A DNA stretch of 64,000 nucleotides. It comes from Rattus norvegicus (taxonomy: Eukaryota > Chordata > Mammalia > Rodentia > Muridae). Shown here in pieces: positions 46,966 through 58,249 of the stretch. The translations under genes were made by a program, and so were the position numbers. The stretch spans positions 91,150,210 to 91,214,209 of the forward strand of contig NC_086020.1 of NCBI RefSeq assembly GCF_036323735.1, written 5' to 3'. The number at the start of each line of letters is the position of its first letter. The stretch's first letter is position 1. The notes under the pieces are model-generated. The model was given only the letters and a program-made list of their open reading frames with translations, was not told the DNA's origin and did no database searches.

Positions 46966-49900
46966 CTATTTATACATAAGAGTAACCACTAAGAGTCAAG
47001 AAATGGCATGCCTTGCCAGCTATGGCTCTGATGAGGTACCCTCACTTGTGATCACATACTGGATTTCATTTCTCCCTTTCGAATTCATTGGAGATAATAA
47101 GAAAATATCCAAATAAAGTAAATTTTAAAGTTATACTTTCAAATATATTAGAATGTATGTACATAATTGTAGGGCTCAGTTAAAATGAAAATATCTACAA
47201 AATTCTATAGCTCCTATGAGTCAAGGGACAGTGTGGAACAGGAAGTAGAATGATTTTGAAATGTAGAGGATCTAGGAATGTTTTTTAGGATGGCATCTCC
47301 TAGTAACATCAGAAACTCCACGAAAAAATTTCACCAGCATAACTTTCCAAATGTGATTTTAAAATGCAGGACACAAATGGATATCAAACTGGATGAGAAA
47401 ATGCCCACAAATTTGGATCCCTACAGGGGCAACTGAGGAAACTTGGGAGGAAGACAAGTGATCTGCCCCAGGCAAGAGTATAGTTCTTGGTTGTCTAGCA
47501 ACAAATGATCAGTTCTGAAAACATAAGAGCAAGAAAATGGACTGTATTTAGTAAAATTGTAATGGATTATATTAATAAACCAATAATAACTAGAAATAAA
47601 AATTATATACATTTATATATACACACTATATACACGCAATAGCAGTTAGTGAAAGAGGAACACACGAATCTGAAAGAGAGCATGGAGCATTAAAGATGAG
47701 GATATGGAAGGAAGAAAAAGTGAAAAAATGTATGTTCATTAATCTTAAAAAGTAAAAAAAAAGTATGGATTTTAGATTAATAAAAAAACTTGAAAGATAC
47801 TACATGGAAAGCTAAAACTGTTCATTTATTAATTCAAATGAATTACCTCTGAAGATATTACAGTTCTCCATATTATTATCCTATTATTGATGGACCACAA
47901 AAATTAGTATTTTTGACTTTCTAGGTTTATATTATACTTTAGAACATTATCTGGGGATTGTTTAAGTGTTTTTGTTTTGCTTTGTTGTTTTTATTTTTGC
48001 AAATCTATGTCTGAAAAATTTTCATTATCACTTATTTCATTATTCATGACAGTGGTCATGTTAAAGCAGACTTTAGAATTATCAACCTACCTTCCTCTCT
48101 ACATACATGTCAGTATGAATACAACAAAGAGCTCTAGGCAGAATAACTAGCTTTCCTTTTTATTCTGTATTTTATGAAAATTTTATATATGAATGCTATA
48201 TTTGCATCATTGTCATCCATCCTCCCTGTATCTCCAAGTGACCCAGGTGGTCTTCAACCTTCATTACCCTCGTAGACTCTTCTTTATTGTTCTTATATAA
48301 CCTATTATATAACCTACTGAGCCCATTCAGTAATTTTTTGTGTATGAGTATTTATGAGTGACTACTTGAGTTTGGATGACCTATCAGCAGTCTCATCCCT
48401 TAAAGAATACTAGATCACCCTCTGAGTTTCTTAACATAGGTGGGTCAAAGAGATTTGGTTTAGCAGGATTGCTGGATTTCCAATCTGACCACTTGGTTTG
48501 GTCCAGCACATTAGTTGTCAATCCAGTCAATAGGAACTATACCTAAAACAAACATTTAGAATCCTCTCCTTACTGACCATACAATCCTCTCTGCTCTGTA
48601 CAGATGCATTGCTCCTTGCTTCAGAGTTAGATAGGGTCATGCTTTTGTTAGCAAAGTAGGAAGGAAGCAGAAAAAGAAATGTGGAAATGACAATTTCACA
48701 ATATGCCTCAAAGACATTATCAGGCAGATCAATTGTAGAAAGAGTTCATAGAAAAGTTAATGATATGGGTACTGATTGCTTTAAAATATTGAGTGCCTAA
48801 AAATCTTGCAGAATTTCTTCATGTAGCCTGAGGGGTACATGCAATTTCTCCATCTAGAAAATAATGTAGTAACGTTTTGCAGTAAAAAGCAAGACCTGGG
48901 AACTTTCTGGAATTCATTTGGTTGTTGTGTCTACAAGCACCATGGTTTATGCATTAATTCTGATTTTAAGCTTTAGCTTTATGGAATTTTAAGCAGCAGA
49001 GATTTTATTTAATATATGCTACTAATTATATAATCCTTTTATGGTCTTTCAATGTAGAGCTTCAGTTTGGTGACTTAAATATTGGAATTTACATTCTTCA
49101 ATTTGATTAATAATTTAGATAAGATTTGAGTATATAAAAGTACAATTTTTATTGTCTATGATTTCTCTAAACATCTTCATGTAATTAAGCTCATAGAAAT
49201 TACTGAAGAGAGTCAAATACTGAGGAGAGATGATTTTCCAGGCATGATGATCAGTTGAGGAGATTCTGTTTCAGATGCTTGTGAATGTGTAGATTTATCT
49301 TAAAGTGGTATAATGAGAAAAATACTGGAACTAAGAGCAGAAATGAAGCCTAAGGAAAAAAAAAGGCAAAATTAACTGAAGATATTGGCTAAGTATAACG
49401 AAGAGAAATGTTATTACTCTTTTTAAGAGGTTGAAAATGCTATCTAAATCGCTATAATTTCTATTGCATTCAAGTAGTAATGGTTTTAAAAAGATAGTTT
49501 AAATCTAATTAAATGTGCTATGTACTTTTCAAAAGTGAATATATTCTGAAATGAAATAATTATGGTTAACATTTTGAAAGACTGACCTTAAAATATCACT
49601 TCCTCTACTTCTAGTCATCCAAAATAGCGAACTATACTGGAATGAAAACCACACTTATTACTTACATAGGCAGATTTCTTTAAGATGGTTCCCATTATTC
49701 TCTCCAGTTAAATTATCTCAGATGAAAGCCACTTTGTTTATGCTGATAACACTCAGGATCTTGTCTGTGATTCCAGCACACAGTTTGTTAGATATGAGGT
49801 GTTTTGCACTGGTTTCTTTTTTGTCTTACAAGAGCTTAAACAACATTTCACAGATAAAAGTGGGAAGTAAACAGAGAAGGATCAAAAAGAAAATGAACAT

Positions 49901-51879
49901 GTATCTAATGTAGGACACTAGAAATCCCAAACAGTGCTTAAGAGCAGTTCCTGAAACTTATCAGCCTATCTCATCTCCATTTTGCAATTTCAAAGACCTT
50001 GTGAGCATATGTCTCATTAAAAAAGACCTTAGGCTTTGCTTTCTTACTCACTGCAACTATTTGGTTTTAGTAATGTATTTCAGTCTGCCATGTATAAAAT
50101 TAGTAAGCTAGAAGAACTAGTTAGCCCATGATTATTCTTGAGATTCCATAGGTAGTTTGTGATTTTCTTCTAAGTTAGGAAACTAAGAATTATCATACAT
50201 GATATTGTTTTAAAATTAACATTATGGAATGCATATATATACATATACATATATATATATATATATAATTTGTCCAAGAATAATTAATATCAAATGAAAT
50301 AGGTAACAGATTTTAGACAATTTTGGGTTTATTAAAATTAACTCAAGATTGTATTATACTAGAAACTACTTTCTTCAATAATTTCTGGGGTGTTCTCATT
50401 TCCAACTGTAGACTGAAAAGCATCCGGATTATAATAACCTATTGCCTATATCATTTCTGCTTTCCCAGTCAGCAACAGAATGCATATTTTTTCAAATACT
50501 GATGTATCTAGAGTGTTTTGTAGCATCATGAAATTTTATTTTAGAAGTTGACATTGTTCAATTAATATGTGCCTCTCTTACTCGATTTTGGTCTCATATT
50601 ATTTTCATAGGTTATATTTACATAAATTATCTTTCCAACATAATGACTGCTTTACATAAACACAGTTACATTTCTAAATAAAATATTACAAAAGAGCATT
50701 AGAAAGAGAGATGAGGTAACATAAAGTATATTCCTTTCTCTTTTGTTCATTTCTTTATCCCACAAATTCCTAACATTTGTTAAAGCTTGTGTAATGAAAA
50801 TGAAAACAGGAAAAACAAACAAACAAACAAACAAATACTCGATCTCAGTCTGTCTGAAGCAACAGCAAATGTTTGAAACACTGTCATATTTCAAAGCTCG
50901 GCTGCCTTAAGCACTTTCAAAACATTCACAAAAAGTGTTTGTTCTTTAAATTTGAGTTGAAAATTCTATTGTCCAGCATCTGGGATAGAATGACAGCTGT
51001 GCAGGTATCATAAAGGAGAATGAAAATTTTGGAAACATGATCCATAAAAGGGCAGGTGAAGGACTGAAAATTACACACATTAGAGGTGCTATTTTGAGTC
51101 TATAGTTTGTGTACAGATATACAAAATGACAAATTTATTATAACTAGCTAATTATCATACTATTAATCAAGTCTGTAAGTTCTGACATAGCAACACTGCA
51201 TCTAAAATTAAATTCAGTAATAAAGACAACTAGAAAGTATAGAAGAGCTTTGACAAACTTTTCATTCTTCCTCACCATCTTATACTCGTTTGTTGATAGA
51301 TGAGAAAAAAAGGGGGAGAACCATTGGGTTTTCCTTTAAAAGTTCTTGTTCAACTATCATGGATAAAAAGAAGATGGGCTAGAATTTTTCTATAGTGTAC
51401 AATGGCAGATATAAGATTTTATTAGCTATAAGATTTTGCAGGAGGTAGAGTGAATCAACCCCATATATATAAATGACAACGTATTATTAACTTCATGTAT
51501 TAAAATAAGGTATTTAACTATGGTGCCACTATTTAAATTATTTTTAAATGTTTCTAACACTGGGAAGAATATTGCCAGTGCAGTCATCAGCTTTATAGAC
51601 TATAGAATATTTCATGATCTTTTAACTCATGAAACTGCAAAGTAGTTTTATCGACCAAAAATGCTTATTTCAGGTTTAGTCAATTTGTATTGAGTCATCT
51701 ATGGTAAATGGGATGCTTTGATTTGTGCTTAATTCCCTAGGTATATAACTTATATTTAATCTCGTTTACAGTGTGGTTCAAACAATGACTATCATATGCT
51801 TTTGCCATCAAGAGTAGTTTATAGAACCAATATCTTTATTTAATCAGTAGATCTAGTACAGACCTGTGTTGGCCCGGTG
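46966..51879. other. Long stretch of mostly unique AT-rich DNA
   Basis: No gene and no clear interspersed repeat apart from short simple repeats: TA-rich at about 50232-50268 and (CAAA)n at 50813-50836. A block at 48220-48560 has repeat-like landmarks (ccaagtgacccaggtggtct) I could not assign. Confidence 0.5.
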
Positions 51880-52075
51880 CTTGCTGCTTTACTCCCTATG
51901 AGTTCATATGAGCTTCACTCCATTGATTTGATTTTCTTGATTTCCTCCATCCTCTCTTGCTCTAACATACTATTTCTACCACCTCCTCCACAGGGTCCCC
52001 TGATATCCGTGGGGAGGGATTTGATATTATAGGTTTTATATCCTATTCTTAACAGCAGCAGCATGCAGTATTCAT
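51880..52075 (-). mobile_element. Old L1 3' UTR-like fragment, antisense
   Basis: ctatgagttcatatgagctt, cattgatttgattttcttga, ttcctccatcctctcttgct and cagggtcccctgatatccg + gggagggatttgat follow a familiar rodent repeat order. Assignment is from memory. Confidence 0.4.
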
Positions 52076-52144
52076 AGGTTGATCTATACTGTTACAAAAC
52101 CAATAATACTGAAATCATCAATTAAAATATTCAGATTAAGAGTG

Positions 52145-52740
52145 AGAAACCTTTCAGCCTCCATCTGCGTCCAGAGCTAAGGCTGTCCCACAGCGCTCAG
52201 GAACCAAAATCTGCCCGCAGAGAGCTGGTCTGCCAGGAACGTTCTCATTCCTAAGCCTACAGATGAGACCTTACTTTCTCTCCACTGAGAGTCCAAAGAG
52301 AAATGAGTGCACAGGGCACAGGAACTGTGGAGTACTCTGGGACAGGATCTTTCTGGTGTCCATCTGTGCCCAGAGCTGGGACTGTCCCACAGACCTCCAG
52401 GCCCAAAACCTGCCCACAGAGAGGTGGTCTCCCAGGATTGCTCTCACTCTTAAGATCGCAGGCGCACATTTCTACAGGAGGGATAAGTTCCAGCCAGAGG
52501 CAGCAAGACCAACTAACATCAGAGATGACCAAACGGAAGAGGCAAGCACAAGAACCAAAGCAACAGAAACTAAGACTACTTGGCACCATCAGACCCAGTT
52601 CTCCCACCATTGTAAGTACTGGATATCCCAATACACTGAATACACAAGATTTGCATTTAAAATCACATTTCATGATGATGACAAAGGACTTTAAGAAGGA
52701 CATAAATAACTCCCTTAAAGAAATACAGGAGAGCTTCAGC
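52145..52740 (+). mobile_element. L1 5' UTR with tandem monomers plus ORF1 start, sense
   Basis: Two diverged copies of a block (catctgcgtccagagct at 52162, catctgtgcccagagctg at 52361; then ggctgtcccaca / gactgtcccaca, and gcagagagctggtctgcc / acagagaggtggtctccc) give a 199-base period. From 52526 a frame MTKRKRQAQEPKQQKLR... resembles the start of L1 ORF1, and ATGATGATGACAAAGGACTTTAAG parallels the MLEDFKKDMN segment of the young ORF1. L1 homology stops near 52740, so the element is cut off or 3'-truncated there. This monomer type differs from those at 0.6-1.1 and 60.5-61.3 kb. Confidence 0.7.
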
Positions 52741-53569
52741 CTCAGCTATGGCTGGAGCCATGCTATAATGTTGACTAATTGTCTTTTTCTTTTTAATCCT
52801 CATTACTGCCCTGGAGAACCTGTTGACTTACTGAGCTAGACTGGACAAATGGCACCAAAATGTTGGAGCTCCAGAAAGCAGGATACAATGAAGGATACCA
52901 TATGGATTGAAAGCATGTTTAAAGGAAAAGTAATGGAGATTTGGGCGAGCAATGAATAAACCTTGTAAAAGGGGACAAGGTAATGGTAAAGCAGTTTTGT
53001 GTATGTGTTCTTTAGAGTTATACTAAAAATCTAGAGAAGCAAAGATAATTCTCATAGGTGTTTTTAGTCTTTAGACCCTGACTAGAGAGAATTTACACCC
53101 TAGACATGAGAGAGAATGGGTTTGAGAAAAGCAGTTCTCCTTGACTCTCTGGGGATGCTTTGGCAAAAGAAAAGCAACATGAGCACAAGTTTGTTTAGAG
53201 CTCTCCTACAAACAGAAGGAGGTTGGGAGACATCCTGCCTCCTTGATGGCTTCTATTGCAAAAATGCTTATTTCTGGTTATGGGTCCCTTAGGTAGGATA
53301 TCTGCGTCCCTTTGGTGGGACATCATCTAGTTCTCTCTTCTCTGTCTCTTGTCTCTCATTGGTGCACCAATTCGCCCATTTCTTTCCAGTATATGTCTAT
53401 GTTTTTTGTTTGGTTGCTTGAATGTTCTTCTGTGTTTCGTATTAAAAAATGGTGAAAACGTTATCTGCTGGTCACTCTCCTTTTGATTTAGTTTTAACTT
53501 GTTTCAAAAAGAAAAAAAAATATAAAAAGCAGTCTCAGTTGGCCTTTGGAGCCCTGCACCTGTAGCTAG
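52741..53569. other. Unclassified, possibly LTR-like DNA
   Basis: No gene. The stretch 53000-53480 (tctctcattggtgcaccaatt, ...tgtttcgtattaaaaaatgg, cgttatctgctggtcactc) has a feel of retroviral-type LTR sequence, but I cannot name or delimit it. Confidence 0.3.
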
Positions 53570-53810
53570 GAGTCTACCATAGCAGGAGAGGCTGGTTATT
53601 GATTGCTATTCCTCGAAGTTTCTGCTCCATTTTGGGTTGAAACCTTGGTGGGTGGATCAGTGTCCCTATCACTTCACTAGGGTTTCTGCCTGACTATAGG
53701 AACAATATTCCTATTGATTCAGGTTCCATATCCCAATTGTTGTCTCACCTAAGATTACTCCCACTTATTAATGGGAGTCGCTCTGATCCAAGCCATCACA
53801 GCTCCACAGG
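53570..53810 (-). mobile_element. Old rodent L1-associated fragment, antisense
   Basis: tctgctccattttgggttga, aaccttggtgggtggatcag, tgtccctatcacttcactag, ggtttctgcctgactatagg and ccatatcccaattgttgtc follow a common rodent repeat that elsewhere continues from the 20.6-kb type sequence. Confidence 0.45.
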
Positions 53811-54368
53811 TTAATCAAGAGTTAAAATCCATAACTAACTTATTAGTGAAGTTTTTTATAGGTAGACTCACTCAATATTTTATCTTCTGTCCTGGTACCT
53901 ACAATAAATCATTAGTTCCCTTTTTATGAATTTTGGATAATGGTTTTACAACCTCTTGGAAGGTGCTCTGAATAGGAGATAATCTGGTTTCTATTGAACA
54001 GTAATTAACTGGTGACACTTGGGAGACTGGATGAGTCCTCATTGCAATTTTGACGATCAGAAAAGAGCCTGGTAGTAGCCCCACTATAAAAGACTTTAAT
54101 AAATATCGATCTAATTTTAGGAATTCTTATAGGATCAGCATTACTAATTAAGAAATGTATTTGTCTATGTAGCATCAGTAAAAGACTAAAAGAAATCTTT
54201 GAAGTTTGGCAGAGATCTGCTCAAAGGGGCGGACTAATACCTAATAACTGTTACATGTGTTTAATAATAACAAGAAAAGCATAATAATAGTGGGGATCTT
54301 TCCTAAAATGATTTTCTCCTGGGCCTTGCCTTGTGTAGGAAAAAAATCTGTTATGGATTATTTTACAT
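53811..54368. other. Unclassified DNA at the L1 insertion target
   Basis: No gene recognised; a short plus frame GILIGSALLIKKC near 54120 is hydrophobic but isolated. Confidence 0.35.
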
Positions 54369-54398
54369 GGAGACAGACCATCTTTTTTTTTTTTTTTT

Positions 54399-56372
54399 GA
54401 TCATGATGGATAATCATTTTGATGTGTTCTTGGATTCTGTTTGCAAGAATTTTATTGAGTATTTTTGCTTTGATATATCAAGGAAAATTAGTCTGATGTT
54501 CTCTTTCTTTGTTGGGTCTTTGTATAGCTTAGATATAAGCGTATTTGTGACTTCATAGAAGGAATTGCATAGTGTTCCTTCTGTTTTTATTTTGTGGAAT
54601 AGTTTGGAGTGTATTTGTATTAGGTCTTCTAAGACGGTCTGATAGAATTCTGCACTAAAACCATTTGGTCCTGAGCTTTTTTTGGTTGTTAGACTTTTAA
54701 TAACTGCTTCTAATTCTTTAGGAGTTATGGAAGTGTTTAGATGGTTTATGTGATTCTGATTTAACTTTGGTACCTTTTATCTGTCTAGAAAATTGTCCAT
54801 TTCATCCAGATTTTCCAGTGTTGTTGAATATAGGCTTTTGTCATATGATCTGATGATTTTTGGAATTTTCTCAGATTCTCTTGTTATATCTCCCATTTCA
54901 TTTCTGAATTTGTTAATTTATATACATTTTCAATGCTATCTGGTTAGTGTGGCTAAGGGTTTATCTATTCTGTTGATTTTCTCAAAAAACGAGCGTCCGG
55001 TTTTGTTGATTCTTTGTATAAATCTTTTTGTTTCTACTGGGTTGATTTCAGCCCTGGGTTAGATTATGTCCTGCTGTCTACTTCTCTTGCTTCTTTTTGT
55101 GCTAGAGCTTTTAGGTGTGCTGTCAATCTGATTATGGATGCTCTCTCCAGTTTCTTTTTGGAGGCACTCAGAGCTATGAGTTTTCCTCTTAGCACTGCTT
55201 TCATTGTGTCACATAAGTTTGGGTATGTTGTGCCTTCATTGTCATTCAATTGTAAAAAATCTTTAATTTCTTTCTTTAGTTCTTCCTTGACCAATTTATC
55301 ATTGAGTAGAGCACTGTTCAACTTTCACGTGTTTGTGGGCTTTCTGTTGTTTTGATGTTATTGAAAACCAGCCTTAGTCTGTGGTGATACAATAAGATAT
55401 TATTTCAATATTCTTGTATCTGTTGAGGCCTGTTTTGCAACTGATTATAAGGTCTATTTTGGAGAAGGTACCATTAGGTGCTGAGAAGGTATATTCTTTT
55501 GTTTTCGGACAAAATATTCTATAAATCCATTTGGTTCATAACTTCTGTTAGTTTCTCTATGTCTCTGTTTAATTTCTGTTTCCATGATGTGTCCATTGAT
55601 GAGAGTGGGGTGTTAAAATCTCCCACTATTATTATATGAGGTACAATGTTTGCTTTGTGCTGTAGTAAGGTTTCTTTTATGAATGTAGGTGCTCTTGCAT
55701 TTGGAGCATAGATATTCAGGATTGCGAGTTCAACTTGGACTTTTCCTTTGATGAATATGAAGTGTCCTTCCTTATCTTTTTTTGATAACTTGTGTTTGAA
55801 AGTCAATTTTATTCGATATTAGAATGGCTTTTTTCTTGGGATCACTTGCTTGGAAAATTGTTTTCCAGGCTTTTACTCTTAGGTAGTGTTTGTCTTTGTC
55901 ACTGAGGTGTGTTTCCTCTATTCAGCAAAATGCTGGGTTCTCTTTATGTATCCAGTCTGCTCGTCTATGTCTTTTTATTGGGGAATTGAGTCTACTGATA
56001 TTAAGAGATGTTAAGGAATAATGATTGTTGTTTCCCGTTATTTTTGTTGTTAGAGGTGGAATTTAGCTAGTCTGTCTCTCTTCTTTTGGGATTGTTGTAA
56101 GCAGATTACTTTCTTGCTTTTTCTAGGGTGTAGTTCCACTCCTTGTGTTGAAGTTTTCAATCTATTATCCTTTGTAGTGCTGGATATGTGGAAAGATATT
56201 GTGGAAATTTGGTTTTCTCATAGAATATCTTGGTTTTTTCGATCTGTGTTAATTGATAGTTTTGTTGGGTATAATAGCTCGGGCTGACATTTGTGTTTGC
56301 TTAGGGTCTGTATGACGTCTGTGCAGGATCTTCTGGCTTTCATAGTCTCTGTTGAGAAGTCTGGTGTAATTC
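54399..56372 (-). pseudogene. Transduced old L1 segment (ORF1 C-terminal part to ORF2 RT start)
   Basis: On minus it runs from ORF1 (around the DFSP motif, interrupted at the residue where the 12.8-kb ORF1 reads RITPDFS) through ORF2 endonuclease (KDKEGHFIFIKGKVQVE..ILNIYAPNARAPT, IIVGDFNTPLSSMD) into the RT region, ending just after the segment equivalent to RIQEHIKTIIHHD. It is interrupted by stops and frameshifts throughout. Divergence is much higher than in the adjoining young L1. Confidence 0.85.
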
Positions 56373-56990
56373 TTTTTTTTTTTTATTAACTTGAGTATTT
56401 CTTATATACATTTCGAGTGTTATTCCCTTTCCCGGTTTCCGGGCAAACATCCCCCTCCCCCCTCCCCTTCCTTATGGGTGTTCCCCTCCCAACCCTCCCC
56501 CCATTGCCGCCCTCCCCCCCATAGTCTAGTTCACTGGGGGTTCAGTCTTAGCAGGACCCAGGGCTTCCCCTTCCACTGGTGCTCTTACTAGGATATTCAT
56601 TGCTACCTATGGGGTCAGAGTCCAGGGTCAGTCCATGTATAGTCTTTAGGTAGTGGCTTAGTCCCTGGAAGCTCTGGTTGCTTGACATTGTTGTACATAT
56701 GGGGTCTCGAGCCCCTTCAAGCTCTTCCAGTTCTTTCTCTGATTCCTTCAACGGGGGACCTATTCTCAGTTCAGTGGTTTGCTGCTGGCATTCGCCTCTG
56801 TATTTGCTGTATTCTGGCTGTGTCTCTCAGGAACGATGTTCCTTCAGTCTCTGTTTTAATCTTTGCCTCTCCCTTCCCTGTCAAGGGTATTCTTTTTCCT
56901 CATTTAAAGAAGGAGTGAAGCATTCACATTTTGATCATCCGTCTTGAGTTTCGTTTGTTCTAGGGATCTAGGGTAATTCAAGCATTTGGG
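56373..56990 (-). other. Young L1 A-tail and 3' UTR with ~100-bp internal deletion
   Basis: Nearly identical to the 12.8-kb 3' UTR except that about 100 bases equivalent to 13283-13383 are missing (join cag.gaacgat / gttccttcag at about 56838). The G-rich polypurine tract (C-runs about 56450-56520 on plus) is present. Confidence 0.85.
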
Positions 56991-57898
56991 CTAATAGCCA
57001 CTTATCAATGAGTGCATACCATGTATGTCTTTCTGTGATTGGGTTAGCTCACTCAGGATGATATTTTCCAGTTCCAACCATTTGCCTACGAATTTCATAA
57101 ACTCGTTGTTTTTGATAGCTGAGCAATATTCCATTGTGTAGATGTACCACATTTTCTGTATCCATTCCTCTGTTGAAGGGCATCTGGGTTCTTTCCAGTT
57201 TCTGGCTATTATAAATAAGGCTGCAATGAACATAGTGGAGCACATGTCTCTTTTATATGTTGAGGCATCTTTAGGGTATATGCCCAAGAGAGGTATAGCT
57301 GGATCCTCAGGTAGTTCAATGTCCAATTTTCTGAGGAACCTCCAGACTGATTTCCAGAATGGTTGTACCAGTCTGCAATCCCACCAACAATGGAGGAGTG
57401 TTCCTCTTTCTCCACATCCTCGCCAGCATCTGCTGTCACCTGAGTTTTTGATCTTAGCCATTCTCACTGGTGTGAGGTGAAATCTCAGGGTTGTTTTGAT
57501 TTGCATTTCCCTTATGACTAAAGATATTGAACATGTCTTTAGGTGTTTCTCAGCCATTCGGCATTCCTCAGCTGTGAACTCTTTGTTTACCTCTGAACCC
57601 CGTTTTTTAATAGAGTTATTTGTTTCCCTGCGGTCTAACTTCTTGAGTTCTTTGTATATTTTGGATATAAGGCCTCTGTCTGTTGTAGGATTGGTAAAGA
57701 TCTTTTCCCAATCTGTTGGTTGCCGTTTTGTCCTAACCACAGTGTCCTTTGCCTTACAGAAGCTTTGCAGTTTTATGAGATCCCATTTGTCGATTCTTGA
57801 TCTTAGAGCGTAAGCCATTGGTGTTTTGTTCAGGAAATTTTTTCCAGTGCCCATGTGTTCCAGATGCTTCCCTAGTTTTTCTTCTATTAGTTTGAGTG
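56991..57898 (-). pseudogene. L1 ORF2 C-terminal part, 5'-truncated
   Basis: An open frame from the truncation (57898) to the TAG at 56991-56993 gives about 300 codons of the ORF2 C-terminal region: MGTGKNFLNKTPMAYALRS, QPTDWEKIFTNPTTDRG, the Cys-rich motif CWRGCGERGTLLHCWWDC (CX3CX7HX4C intact), and DIELPEDPAIPLLGIYPKD, ending ISGY. No endonuclease or RT domain and no start are left. The frame is intact only because the copy is young. Confidence 0.9.
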
Positions 57899-58074
57899 GA
57901 GACAGACCATCTTAAGAAGATCACCGTTAGTTATTAACTTGTCCTATGATGGCTCCTGACAGAGAAAAGACTTCCTTCTTCCTTTTTTCTTATATAGGTC
58001 TCCAGCAGAAGGGATGGCCCAGAAGTTGTATACCGTCAGGCCTGGACCAAAGTTGTTCTTTATTTGGAATTTGC

Positions 58075-58142
58075 TCTGTTCCAGGCTGGCCTTGAACTCA
58101 GAGATCTGCTTCTTTGTGTCTCCTGGCATTAAAGTGATGTAG
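58075..58142 (-). mobile_element. B1 SINE fragment, antisense
   Basis: gttccaggctggccttgaac, tcagagatctgcttctttg and tggcattaaagtgatgt follow the central and 5' blocks of antisense B1. Only part of the element is recognisable. Confidence 0.65.
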
Positions 58143-58249
58143 AACCTTGCCTGGGACTAAGCTTGTCATGGCTTCTGTACTCCAGATACCAGATTAAAAG
58201 TCTGTGTCTTCCAGCATCAAGATCCAACTTGCAGGTGTGTCCTATATTT

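Larger units (their letters stand above)
54383..57898 (-). mobile_element. L1 insertion with apparent 2-kb 3' transduction and TSD
   Basis: One duplication, GGAGACAGACCATCTT, flanks the whole unit (54369-54384 and 57898-57913). On minus the order is: 5'-truncated young L1 (57898-56385), its A-tail (T run 56373-56384), old L1 sequence in the same orientation (56372-54399), and a second A-tail (16 T, 54383-54398). The old-L1 part is not continued on the other side of the young part. The simplest reading is that the source young L1 sat in an old L1, its transcript read through its own poly(A) site into the flank, and the joint RNA was retrotransposed. The implied nick on plus, ATCTT/AAG, fits L1 endonuclease preference. 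No AATAAA precedes the second tail. Confidence 0.85.

Noticed and set aside
52263..52839. Three overlapping frames of 143-178 codons
   Set aside because: Only the part from 52526 has ORF1-like sequence; the rest is L1 5' UTR.
54100..54250. A hydrophobic stretch suggestive of a retroviral membrane segment
   Set aside because: Too short and isolated; no other retroviral motif in frame nearby.
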